A stretch of 64,000 bases of DNA, taken from positions 122,085-186,084 of the forward strand of contig NZ_QTQP01000011.1 in the NCBI RefSeq assembly GCF_003854275.1, in the 5' to 3' direction. The DNA is from Burkholderia sp. Bp8963. GTDB taxonomy: Bacteria; Pseudomonadota; Gammaproteobacteria; Burkholderiales; Burkholderiaceae. A model generated the notes under the pieces. It searched no databases. It was not told the origin of the DNA and worked only from the letters and a program-made list of their open reading frames with translations. The position numbers were made by a program, and so were the translations under genes. Positions 46,527-54,589 of the stretch are shown here, one piece after another (position 1 is the stretch's first letter; each line of letters starts with the position of its first letter).

Positions 46527-48321
46527 GCTTCGACGGATAGAAAGGACGCGGCAGGGTCCGCTCGACCTCGACGAAGCGATGCTCGCCGTCCCCGACGGGT
46601 TTCTCCATCACGAAACCGAGACGCGACCAGTACCGCACCATGTCGACGTTGTCGGGGAACGTCACGTAATCGCCAGCCAGTTGATCGTAGTCGGTGCCGA
46701 TCCACGGCACCTGCTTGCCGGAGCGCTCGCCGGGCGGCGGCGGTGCGACGCTCGCCTTCGCCATCATATGGTCGGCCGTCGGATCCCGATAAACGAACTC
46801 CGGGCGCTGCGCCGGCCACCACCACAGCGTGCGGTCGCCGATCGCCTGCGACGCGCACTCGTTGAAGTCGGCTTGCCACGGCAAGGCCATGTAGCGCGTG
46901 AGGTCGCCCGGCTCCATGCCCCGTTGCGGATCGTAGCCGAGACTCAGCGGCCCCTCGACGACGAAGCGGCTGCGGATGCGGAACGGCTCGGCGTAGATCT
47001 CGGGCACCCGCGAGATCCAGGTCATCTCGATGCCCGGGGAGAACGCGCCGCCCACGCAGTTGTCGAGCACGCCGCGTGTCAGCGCGTCGGTTGGCGGCTC
47101 CTGCGGCGGGGTGTTGACGAAGTGCCCCTCCACCCATTGCTGCAGGAAAAAGTACTGCGTGTCGGTCAGCCGCAGATAGCGGCTCGTGGCCGTGCCCGGC
47201 TTGAGGCAGTTGTCGCCGGCCAGAAACGGCATCATCGTCGCGCCGCGCGAGTTCATCAGGTCGTTTTCCTGATACGGCGGCCGCAATACGTCCATGATGT
47301 AGCGCCGCAGCCCCTTGAACGCGTCGGCGCCGTCTCCGTCCGGCCCGAGCGCCCCGAGCTTGTCGAAGTCGAACCGGTGCGGCTTCGACGGAATCGCCGC
47401 GACCCACGGGTAAAGCATCGCGCGTTCGAGCAAGGGCTCGATCTCGGTCTGGAAATTGGGCCGGTAGCCGTGCTTGCCCGCTTGCCACATGCCGCCGTCG
47501 AGGATCTTCGGATAATGGCCGGACCGCACCATCGCATCGAATATCGTGTCGTAGAGCGTTACCAGATTCGGAATTTCCGGCGCGTACTTCGGCGGCGCGA
47601 CGAGCACGTGCGCGCTGGCCGCATGGACGACTGTCCCGTCGGCGAACTCGATCGTCGCACCGACCGGGCCATCGGACGTGTCGTCCCACCAGCCGTCGTT
47701 GTTCGCGTAGTGCTCGAGCGACGGGTTCGACTCCGTGGAGCCGGCAATGCCATGTCCGCCCAGCACCAGCAGCCGCCCTTGGCCGTCGGTGCGCAGCTCG
47801 CCGAGTGTCTCGATCGCATGCATCATCGGATAGAGCCGGCCCGGCGGGAAGTTCGCGCCCGTATACCCTTTCGGAACTTGCTCCTGATTGAAATGGACGT
47901 TGGCAGCGCGTTTTCCGTGAATCTGGCGCGGCCCCGCATCGATCAGCAACTGGTGGCGATCGCGGACGTCCGGGTTGCGCAACGGGTGCGTCGGCGCATA
48001 GCCGCCCTCGCCTTCCGCGGGACTGAACGCGTACCAGCTGGGCTTCTTGTTCGCCAGATGGACAACCCAGCGGATCGACGTCACGTTCGCCGTATCCAGC
48101 GTCACTTCCTCCGCGACGCCGTTCTCGACCCGGTAGAGATGAAAGCGTGCGGCCTGCCGGCGAAGGCGGCCCTGCTCGTCGCGAAAATCCTGCTGCCGGA
48201 ACGGTTGCCCATCGGGATTGATCGGCAGCCCGCGATAACTTTCGGCCCCGATATAGAACGCTTCGGGGGCGTCGCCAACGCGTGCGACGCCAATCGGCGG
48301 ATAGATCTTGTATTCGACCAT
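46507..48321 (-). CDS. LodA/GoxA-family CTQ-dependent amino-acid oxidase
   Basis: A 604-residue protein opening with the LodA-family sequence YKIYPPIGVARVGDAPEAFY. The C-terminal half holds MALPWQADFNECASQ, which supplies the conserved Cys, and TLWWWPAQRPEFVY, with the Trp that becomes tryptophylquinone, giving a cysteine tryptophylquinone cofactor. Known members oxidise lysine (LodA) or glycine (GoxA) and release H2O2, often with antibacterial effect. The substrate cannot be read here. The length is shorter than that of LodA. The flavoprotein downstream is the expected maturation partner. Confidence 0.9.
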   Translation of the reverse strand: MVEYKIYPPIGVARVGDAPEAFYIGAESYRGLPINPDGQPFRQQDFRDEQGRLRRQAARFHLYRVENGVAEEVTLDTANVTSIRWVVHLANKKPSWYAFSPAEGEGGYAPTHPLRNPDVRDRHQLLIDAGPRQIHGKRAANVHFNQEQVPKGYTGANFPPGRLYPMMHAIETLGELRTDGQGRLLVLGGHGIAGSTESNPSLEHYANNDGWWDDTSDGPVGATIEFADGTVVHAASAHVLVAPPKYAPEIPNLVTLYDTIFDAMVRSGHYPKILDGGMWQAGKHGYRPNFQTEIEPLLERAMLYPWVAAIPSKPHRFDFDKLGALGPDGDGADAFKGLRRYIMDVLRPPYQENDLMNSRGATMMPFLAGDNCLKPGTATSRYLRLTDTQYFFLQQWVEGHFVNTPPQEPPTDALTRGVLDNCVGGAFSPGIEMTWISRVPEIYAEPFRIRSRFVVEGPLSLGYDPQRGMEPGDLTRYMALPWQADFNECASQAIGDRTLWWWPAQRPEFVYRDPTADHMMAKASVAPPPPGERSGKQVPWIGTDYDQLAGDYVTFPDNVDMVRYWSRLGFVMEKPVGDGEHRFVEVERTLPRPFYPSKHASNDS

Positions 48322-48337
48322 GATGTTCCCCGTGGTT

Positions 48338-49663
48338 TTAGCTCGAGAGCGGCTGATCGGCGGCTTCGCTCAGCTCCACAATGTCGGTTCGTACGTCGTC
48401 CAGCACGGCCGTCAGGTCGGCGCGATCCGCGCGACCCGTCACGCCGGATGCGGCCTGTCGCGCATGGGCCCGTTGTCTCTCCAGCATCGCCAGCGTGCAG
48501 CCCGGCCGGTACAGATAGGTCGGCGCCGCGTTCGGTCCGACCGAGCCGTTGCCGTTCGCGTGCATCGGCGTTGTCATCAGGCTCAGCGCGAGCTTCGGCA
48601 TCACGTGGTGCATCAGCGGCAGGGCCAGCGCGAAGAACGGATCAGGCTCGTTCGGCGTGTCGGTGAAGCTCTTCTCCAGCGCGTCGAGCATGATGCTGTA
48701 CGCGATGTCGAACGCCTCGACAAGCTTGAGCGCGGTCTCGTTCGAGTAGTCCTGCCGTCGGGGATTGGACGTGATCGGACGCGTCGCGGGAAAGTTGGCC
48801 ACGTCGAGCGCCACCGCGCGGAATTTCCTGAAGTGCGACATCTCGTATGGCGTGCCGAGGATGGGGCCGTACGTTCCGTCGGTGCGTTGACCGTAGTGGT
48901 TGTAGGCGCCCCACCGGCTGTCGGCAATCATCGACTGTCCGTCGAGAATGCTGCCCTCGCCTTGCTGCTCGATCTGGGTGATGCCGTATTCCGCGGTCTC
49001 GATGTCGCTCACCTGCACCGCCTTGCCGCCGAACTTGCCCAGATAGATGTCGGTGCGCTGACGCATGTTGGGGGCCTGCTGGAACAGTGGCGGACCGTCG
49101 GGGTGGCGACTCAGGTAACGCTTCATGCCTACTTTCAGCGCGTCGTACAGTTGAGCGATCGTGTCGTACTGATTGCCCTGCGCCGGCGCATGCGGCGGCG
49201 CGGGTGTCTCGATCGCCGCGAAGGTCTTCTCGAATACGTCGGGCGACGCCCTGTTCAGTCCGATGAACGGCATGCGGTCCGGGTTGGAATGGGGCAGAAA
49301 GCAGGGGTACTCCGGCACCGCGGTGCCGGTGAATTTCGGCGTTCCGCCAATCGCGACGAGCAGGTTGGCCGCCTGATTGAGGTGGAACATCTCCTCCACC
49401 ACGACGGAGCGCAATGCCTGATAGGCGTCGCTGGCCGGATCGGCGATCGAGTAGAGCGCCGTCAGGTAAGGCGGAATCGTGGTGAACTCGACCTGGAGCG
49501 CCAGTTGCGCGGCGTCGTGCAGGCTCGCGCGGGGATCCGGTAGTGCGCCGTGTCCGATGGCTTCCCCATGTGCGGCGATGGCCGCCCTGGCGACATCCGG
49601 CCCGCCGCCGAGGCGACTGAACAGGTTGCCGAATGGCTTCTTGGAATCAGCTGTGCTTGACAT
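48338..49663 (-). CDS. Ferritin-like protein with iminophenyl-pyruvate dimer synthase-type domain
   Basis: A 441-residue protein. The central region, LQVEFTTIPPYLTALYSIAD then VVVEEMFHLNQAANLLVAIG, has the E plus ExxH pattern of ferritin-like diiron helices seen in VioB/RebD-type domains. The start is MSSTADSKKPFG at 49663, with a GGGGGA site; the open frame to 49882 is not conserved. It is the first gene of the LodA cluster, 16 bp upstream of lodA. VioB-type enzymes condense amino-acid imines, the direct product of an amino-acid oxidase, so the pairing may make an imine-derived product. Confidence 0.78.
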   Translation of the reverse strand: MSSTADSKKPFGNLFSRLGGGPDVARAAIAAHGEAIGHGALPDPRASLHDAAQLALQVEFTTIPPYLTALYSIADPASDAYQALRSVVVEEMFHLNQAANLLVAIGGTPKFTGTAVPEYPCFLPHSNPDRMPFIGLNRASPDVFEKTFAAIETPAPPHAPAQGNQYDTIAQLYDALKVGMKRYLSRHPDGPPLFQQAPNMRQRTDIYLGKFGGKAVQVSDIETAEYGITQIEQQGEGSILDGQSMIADSRWGAYNHYGQRTDGTYGPILGTPYEMSHFRKFRAVALDVANFPATRPITSNPRRQDYSNETALKLVEAFDIAYSIMLDALEKSFTDTPNEPDPFFALALPLMHHVMPKLALSLMTTPMHANGNGSVGPNAAPTYLYRPGCTLAMLERQRAHARQAASGVTGRADRADLTAVLDDVRTDIVELSEAADQPLSS

Positions 49664-50150
49664 GTTTCCCCCGTGACCCGTCCGGATTAGGACGATTCGA
49701 ATCGTCTGGCGATGCCGGGCACGGCCGCCTGGCAGGGCCGACCCGGGTTGGCGCGAGAACCGGAAGCATTCGCTCCGCCGCCAATAAAGGCATTTTTCTT
49801 TACGAATCGAGCGATCTTTTATTTTTAAAGGAAATGCCGATCCATAGGCCACCCGCCTGAATGACAGGCGATATGGCGCCATAATTCATGGATGATGGGC
49901 GCTTCCCGTATTTGAAATAGAGAACAATTTTCCGGAAATAATTTTGTCTCCTGGCCTTATGCCGATTCGTATTTCATAACAAATTAGACCACCGGGCGTT
50001 CAATGTCATCCTGATTTTTTTGACAGGTCACGGACGCCTACGGACGCGTACGCTCACCCTGCAATGTCGCCCGAAAGCCACGCACAAGGCTTTCGTCATC
50101 GCGAATTATTTAAGCACTTAGAACTACACCGACCACGTCAATAAAAAATT

Positions 50151-50680
50151 GAATTCGCCGAGAGGCCGATTGATGTAACTCATCCAACCCCGCTTCGATC
50201 GAAAACGGAGTTTTCATTCCGATTCAATTCGAGCCAAGCCCAACAGCTTGCCAAATTGCGCATCGTGGTTTTCCAAAACTCGTCTTCGATAAAAGCGATA
50301 ACTTTCGTGGCCGCCCCACCATTACTGGAGAATATGCAAAACGCGACAAGGCCGAAGCCTCAATGGTGCGCATCATCGACATACGCGGTTGGGACTCCCT
50401 GCTGTCAGAGTCCGCTTTGCGCACCTTCACGGATGCCAAGGCCCGCGAGCAATGGAGCAACCAGATAAGTACCCGAACTAATGGCTGGCAACATCCGCAA
50501 GGCATTTCATTCAGCGAGTGGGAAGCTCCGCTCACTGCGGAGAGGGCATCTTGCCGGCCATGCGCCAAGGTTGCGACCATCGCCAGATTCTGTGCAATCA
50601 AACAGTTTTCCCGGATGCAATGTGCTTGGCCCCAGAAAACTGTACGATCAAACGGTTTTTTTCATCAACGTGGCGTGTGA
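50151..50680 (+). pseudogene. Decayed coding fragment without start, family not recognised
   Basis: In one frame from about 50175 the codons give plausible protein: FIPIQFEPSPTACQIAHRGF, PKLVFDKSDNFRGRPTITGE and MVRIIDIRGWDSLLSESALR. There is no start with a ribosome site upstream (a stop precedes it), and after about 50560 the residues lose character. It is probably the rest of an inactivated gene; I cannot name it. The last part overlaps the hip operator region. Confidence 0.35.
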
Positions 50681-50757
50681 CGTCAAAACTCGCTGATCGC
50701 ACAGTTTTCACTTGATTTTCGCGCCGCAGATGCAATACTGTTTGATCGTACAGTTTT
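50595..50757. promoter_or_regulatory. Array of HipB-type operators upstream of hipBA
   Basis: The 15-mer TGATCGTACAGTTTT occurs exactly at 50743-50757 (plus) and 50636-50650 (minus). It occurs with one mismatch at 50694-50708 (plus) and more weakly at 50595-50609 (plus, four mismatches). The exact copies are parts of inverted repeats such as ACTGT-N8-ACAGT. HipB represses its own operon through several spaced operators, so this fits an autoregulatory region ending about 85 bp before hipB. Confidence 0.75.
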
Positions 50758-50842
50758 TCATTCTGCCGCCGTGGCGGGCGAAGCGTCCGCGCCGTGACCA
50801 TCTGGCGCGCTGCTGGGGTCCCTGCGGCTGGAGTTTCCCGAC

Positions 50843-51427
50843 ATGCGTTACCCGATCGAACATGCGTCGGACATCGGCGGCGTGATCCGCGCCGCCCGCA
50901 AGATCCAGAACCTGCGCCAGGACGACGCGGCCGGCAGCGTCGGCGTCAGCGAATCGTTCATGGTCAAGGCCGAGCGCGGAGCGGACACTGTCCAGTGGGG
51001 CAAGCTGTTCCAGATCCTGCAAGGGCTCGGCGTTCGCGTCGTGTTCGACATCCCCGACGTGAGCGACGAACTGCTCCAGCGCCAGTCGGCCAGGGCGAAC
51101 CATCGCGCGAGCGTCCGCGAACGACGGGCCGCCGAGCGCCTGCTGCTGCGCGTCGACGCGGCTCACACGCAGGACGAAAACGACGACCATCCGCGTGCCA
51201 TGCCGCTCGCCGATGAGCGCGTGCTGAAGGCCGCCCGGCTGCTGGTCGCCGACGCCGAGGCGTCCGGATCCGCCGCCATCGCCCGGCCCGCAGGCACCGA
51301 ACACCCGCCGCATCGGCCGGACGCGCCCACGGCAGCGCGTGCGCTGGAAATCGCGCATCGCATCCTGATCGACGCGGAAGCCGCGCGCGCGGCAAGCCGG
51401 GACGGCACGGAGACGCCGCATGACTGA
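50843..51427 (+). CDS. hipB: HipB-type antitoxin with long C-terminal extension
   Basis: A 194-residue protein. The N-terminal XRE helix-turn-helix (GGVIRAARKIQNLRQDDAAG, then VSESFMVKAERGAD) resembles HipB. After residue 80 there is an Ala/Arg/Asp-rich extension of about 110 residues with two similar stretches (ADERVLKAARLLVADAEA and AARALEIAHRILIDAEAARA), much longer than the roughly 90-residue E. coli HipB. It should bind HipA and repress the operon through the upstream repeats. The end overlaps hipA by 8 bp. Confidence 0.85.
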   Translation: MRYPIEHASDIGGVIRAARKIQNLRQDDAAGSVGVSESFMVKAERGADTVQWGKLFQILQGLGVRVVFDIPDVSDELLQRQSARANHRASVRERRAAERLLLRVDAAHTQDENDDHPRAMPLADERVLKAARLLVADAEASGSAAIARPAGTEHPPHRPDAPTAARALEIAHRILIDAEAARAASRDGTETPHD

Positions 51428-52742
51428 GCGTGCCCTCATCGCGTCGATCGACGGCCAGCACATCGGCACGCTGCACGAGGACCGCAACCTGTGGGCGTTC
51501 GAATACGCGCGGTCATGGCTCGACGCTCCGTCCCGTTTCGCGCTGAGCCCTCACCTGCCCCTTCAGGCGGACCTCTTGCGCGATGGCGCGACCACGCGTC
51601 CGGTCCAGTGGTATTTCGACAACCTGTTGCCCGAGGAGACGGTCCGCGCGCTGCTCGCGAGCGACGCAGGGCTGCCCGACATCAGCGACGCGTTCGCGCT
51701 GCTCGCGCACTACGGCCGCGAATCGGCCGGCTCGGTCACGCTGCGCACGCCCGACGATCTCGCGGACGCCGACACGCGGCTGCGGCCGCTCGACGACGCC
51801 GAACTCGACGCGCGCATCCGCAATCTGCCGACCGTCCCCCTCACGCACGACGCGCCGAAGAAGATGTCGCTCGCGGGTGCGCAGCACAAGCTTCCGGTCG
51901 TGCTGCGCGACGGGCGGCTGTTCGAGCCGAGCGGCCAGGCGATCTCGACGCACATCCTCAAGCCGAATCATCCGCACGCGCACGATTATCCGCACTCCGT
52001 CGTCAACGAGTGGTTCGTGATGACGCTCGCGCGCCGCGTCGGTCTCGACGTGCCGGACGTCGAGCGACGCTACGTGCCGGCGCCCGTCTACGTGATCCGC
52101 CGCTTCGATCGCGAGGTCACGGCCAACGGCGTCGAGCGGCGGCATGCGATCGACGGCTGCCAGGTGCTCAACCTCGCCGCCATGATGAAATACACGGGCT
52201 GGTCGCTCGACGCCCTCGCGGCGCTCGCGAATGCGTGCCGCGCGCCGGCGCCGGCGCGGCTGCGGATCTTCCGGTGGCTCGTGTTCTGCATCGTCGTGGG
52301 CAACGGCGATTCGCATCTGAAGAACCTGAGCTTTCTCATCGGCGACAGCGGGATGACGCTGGCGCCGCACTACGACCTGCTGTGCGACGGCGTATACGAA
52401 ACCGCAACCTACAGCGCGAAGAGCCGGTGGCCCGATCTCGCGGAATTCACGCGGCCGGTCGCCGGCGTGCGGCGCTATGCGGAGTTCACGCGCGACGTGC
52501 TCGAGGCCGCCGGCGCGGCGCTCGGGCTTGCGCGCGGCACCGCTATGCGTCACGTCGACGAGTTGCTCCAGCGCATTCCGGCGGAAGCGGACAAGCTGCT
52601 GCTCGACGTCGCGCGCGACAACGACGCGATGATCGCGAGCCGCCCCGAACTGACCGCGACGCTCGGTGGCGAAATGCATCTGCTGAGGGCGATCCGCCAT
52701 ATCGTGATTCACGAGATGGTGGCGCGCTTGCGCAGCCGCTGA
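51420..52742 (+). CDS. hipA: HipA-type serine/threonine kinase toxin
   Basis: A 440-residue kinase. The N-terminal HipA subdomain (VQWYFDNLLPEETVRALLAS) is followed by the kinase core, with MSLAGAQHKLPVVLRDG (the ATP-loop region), LKPNHP containing the nucleotide-binding Lys, VGNGDSHLKNLSFL with catalytic Asp, and APHYDLLCDG with the metal Asp. HipA phosphorylates glutamyl-tRNA synthetase and triggers growth arrest. Active-site residues are intact, so the toxin is probably functional. It is translationally coupled to hipB. Confidence 0.92.
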   Translation: MTERALIASIDGQHIGTLHEDRNLWAFEYARSWLDAPSRFALSPHLPLQADLLRDGATTRPVQWYFDNLLPEETVRALLASDAGLPDISDAFALLAHYGRESAGSVTLRTPDDLADADTRLRPLDDAELDARIRNLPTVPLTHDAPKKMSLAGAQHKLPVVLRDGRLFEPSGQAISTHILKPNHPHAHDYPHSVVNEWFVMTLARRVGLDVPDVERRYVPAPVYVIRRFDREVTANGVERRHAIDGCQVLNLAAMMKYTGWSLDALAALANACRAPAPARLRIFRWLVFCIVVGNGDSHLKNLSFLIGDSGMTLAPHYDLLCDGVYETATYSAKSRWPDLAEFTRPVAGVRRYAEFTRDVLEAAGAALGLARGTAMRHVDELLQRIPAEADKLLLDVARDNDAMIASRPELTATLGGEMHLLRAIRHIVIHEMVARLRSR

Positions 52743-52794
52743 CCTGCTCGATAACAACACGGCCGCCCCCGGCAGAAGAGCGCTGCCAACCAAC

Positions 52795-52980
52795 GTGAAC
52801 GAATCCACCCGAACCGCCCTCGCCGACCGACTCATCGCGACGCTCGACGGCACGCGTGGCCAACCGCGCTTAGACGCCGCGCCGCCCGACCTGTCCGGCC
52901 TCGATGCGCATGTGCTCGGCAAGGTCTGGCCGGCGTTGCGTCGCGCCGTGCGAATCTCGACGCTCACCTCCAAGTTCCGC
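52795..52980 (+). pseudogene. Possible truncated open frame of unknown family
   Basis: A GTG-started frame with sequence such as TALADRLIATLDGTRGQPRL and LDAHVLGKVWPALRRAVRIS. It runs into sequence that is only the antisense of the vapC remnant (the open frame continues to 53382). The first 60 codons look protein-like. It could be the start of a gene cut off by the recombination that brought in the vapC piece. Confidence 0.25.
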
Positions 52981-52991
52981 GAAGTCCTGCC

Positions 52992-53372
52992 TCAATCCCA
53001 CGGGTTCAAGATCGTGACGCCTGTTTCGGCAAAGTCGGCCACGTTGCGCGTCACGACCGTCATGCCGTGCACGAGTGCGGTCGCGGCAATGAGCGCGTCA
53101 CGTTCGGAGCGCCGATCCGGCACATGGAGCCGCGCACAACGCAGCGCGACCGCAGTGTCGATGGGCAGTACGCGCCCCGTGAATTCGGGCAGGACATGCC
53201 CGTCAAGCCATGCCCTGAGCAGCGCACCCTGCCCCGGATCGCGGCGCTCGATCTGCAGCACACCGGTTTCCAGCTCCATGATCGTGATGGCTGAAACAAA
53301 GAGCGCTGGCGCGTCAACGGTCGCGCTCCAAGCGGCCACATTGGGATCCGCTTTGCCCGCATGGTGCAACAT
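52992..53372 (-). pseudogene. VapC-type PIN toxin lacking its N-terminus
   Basis: About 120 residues of a PIN-domain RNase: AGKADPNVAAWSATVDAPAL, VSAITIMELETGVLQIER, PIDTAVALRCARLHVPDRRS, RDALIAATALVHGMTVVTRN and DFAETGVTILNPWD. VapC proteins start with a beta strand carrying the first catalytic Asp (LLDTN). That segment is missing, replaced by IS3 transposase sequence in another frame. An ATG-led frame exists at 53372 but would give a toxin without its first metal ligand, so it is probably inactive. Confidence 0.8.
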
Positions 53373-53617
53373 GCCACCGTAATGCCTTCCCGCTTCAACT
53401 GCTTCCAGACTTTGTCCGTGCCATGGACCTGCATGTTGGCCTGCCAGACACGCTTGATCTGCGAGCGCAGAAAGTCATCGCGTTTCGCGCGGGCACCGGG
53501 CCGCGACGGATCGCGAAGCTGTGCGGCATAACGCCGGTAACCCGACGGGGCAATCCGCAAGACCTTGCAGTTCGGCTCGACCCCGAAGGGGGCCCTGTGT
53601 TGGCTGAAAAGCTGCAT
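53363..53617 (-). pseudogene. IS3-family transposase OrfB fragment
   Basis: About 85 codons of an IS3-type transposase N-terminus: HRAPFGVEPNCKVLRIAPSG, LRSQIKRVWQANMQVHGTDK and VWKQLKREGITVACCTM. The DDE domain is missing. It joins the parD remnant on one side and the vapC remnant on the other, so an insertion followed by deletion probably removed the toxin-antitoxin middle. Confidence 0.8.
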
Positions 53618-53674
53618 CGCGCCAGCCCCCACTGGACACGCCATACCCACGCCACAGAAGCGCTCGCCCGCGGC

Positions 53675-53803
53675 ACGCGATTCGAGCAGACGCAGGCCAG
53701 CCAGCACGACATCGCTCACCGAGCCATACCGACCAGACTGCACCTGGGCATCGACGAATTCGGTGAAGTGATCACCAAGAAACACGGACGTATTGCGTGC
53801 CGT
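53675..53803 (-). pseudogene. ParD/CopG-type antitoxin remnant with lost start codon
   Basis: ARNTSVFLGDHFTEFVDAQV followed by QSGRYGSVSDVVLAGLRLLE is the ribbon-helix-helix of ParD antitoxins. The codon in the start position is ACG (53803-53801) instead of ATG, and after about 43 codons the frame runs into IS3 sequence, so the toxin-binding tail is missing. The ParE partner is not seen. Confidence 0.75.
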
Positions 53804-54276
53804 TGATTGACCGCCTCTCCAACGTCGCAACCGTATGCCAACCTTTGGTACCCCACTAAAGCCGCGGCAAAGCTGAAATATCGAAGTCGCCGTTCGCGTC
53901 ACCGCCAGCACGCCGTTCACACCAAACGTATCGCACCTGAAACGTTTCTTACGTTTCCCAGACGCCACACTGACATTACAGCGACAAATATGCCAACAAA
54001 TCAATGACTTAATACTGATGGCATGCATATAGCTTACACCTGCCGTACAGGTCGGAAAACTTGTCGTGCGGGCGTCATCACGCTGTAATCATGGCCCGTC
54101 GGGAGACAGCCGTTTCGCTTTCGCGACGACCGCCCCGGCCTGTGCAGGAGACCAGTCGTCATTGCCCCGGGATATGCCTGGCGAGCATCGGCATGCATCA
54201 CGCTTCTGCGACGCCGCTGACGTCATGGCCGTTTGTGCAACGTATTCGACACGCAACGCCGCGTTACGAGGAAATC
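53804..54276. other. Intergenic region upstream of the small secreted protein gene
   Basis: A 473-bp region with lower GC than its flanks, especially about 53930-54060. It must contain the promoter of the gene pair at 54277 and 54590. The sequence shows no recognised operator, RNA or gene; open frames here have no protein character. Confidence 0.4.
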
Positions 54277-54522
54277 ATGACACCCCGCAGAACCCACCCG
54301 CTCCGGCTCGCGTGGCGCACGCTGCTGCCCTGCGCCTGCGCGGGACTGCTCGTTGCCGCCGCACTCGACTCGCCCGCCGCGTTCGGCGCCGGCAAACGCC
54401 CCACCGGCCATCACCTGCCAGCGCCTGAGGCCCGGGTGCCAGCCAGGCCGCCGACGATGCCGACCGGCCCGCATCCGGGCGAAACGATGCGCAAGCAGGC
54501 CTTCACGCCGAAAAAACTCTAG
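54277..54522 (+). CDS. Small secreted proline-rich protein
   Basis: An 81-residue protein. A signal peptide (LLPCACAGLLVAAALDSPAAFGA) is followed by a short, Pro- and His-rich mature part (HHLPAPEARVPARPPTMPTG, then HPGETMRKQAF). GAGGAAAT serves as ribosome site. It lies 67 bp upstream of the Agd3-like gene on the same strand, so they probably share a promoter. No family was recognised; a stretch of the same DNA is open in the frame of the next gene but not used. Confidence 0.55.
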   Translation: MTPRRTHPLRLAWRTLLPCACAGLLVAAALDSPAAFGAGKRPTGHHLPAPEARVPARPPTMPTGPHPGETMRKQAFTPKKL

Positions 54523-54589
54523 GCACCGCCTCGCTGCGTTACCCGGGGGAAACGTCCCGTCATCCGATACCCGATGCGTGAGGTCCGTC

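Larger units (their letters stand above)
49664..50842. other. Long AT-richer intergenic region with a decayed frame and hip operators
   Basis: This 1.18-kb interval holds the promoter side of the LodA cluster. From about 49780 to 50220 the sequence is markedly richer in A and T. A plus-strand frame (about 50151-50680) reads like real protein but has no start. Repeated operator-like elements lie at 50595-50757, before hipB. No complete gene was recognised. Confidence 0.6.

Noticed and set aside
50224..50601. Minus-strand 125-codon frame
   Set aside because: It is opposite a more protein-like plus-strand frame and has no ribosome site or family match.
53060..54028. Single 322-codon gene
   Set aside because: It joins unrelated pieces: non-coding sequence, a parD remnant, an IS3 fragment and antisense-frame vapC.
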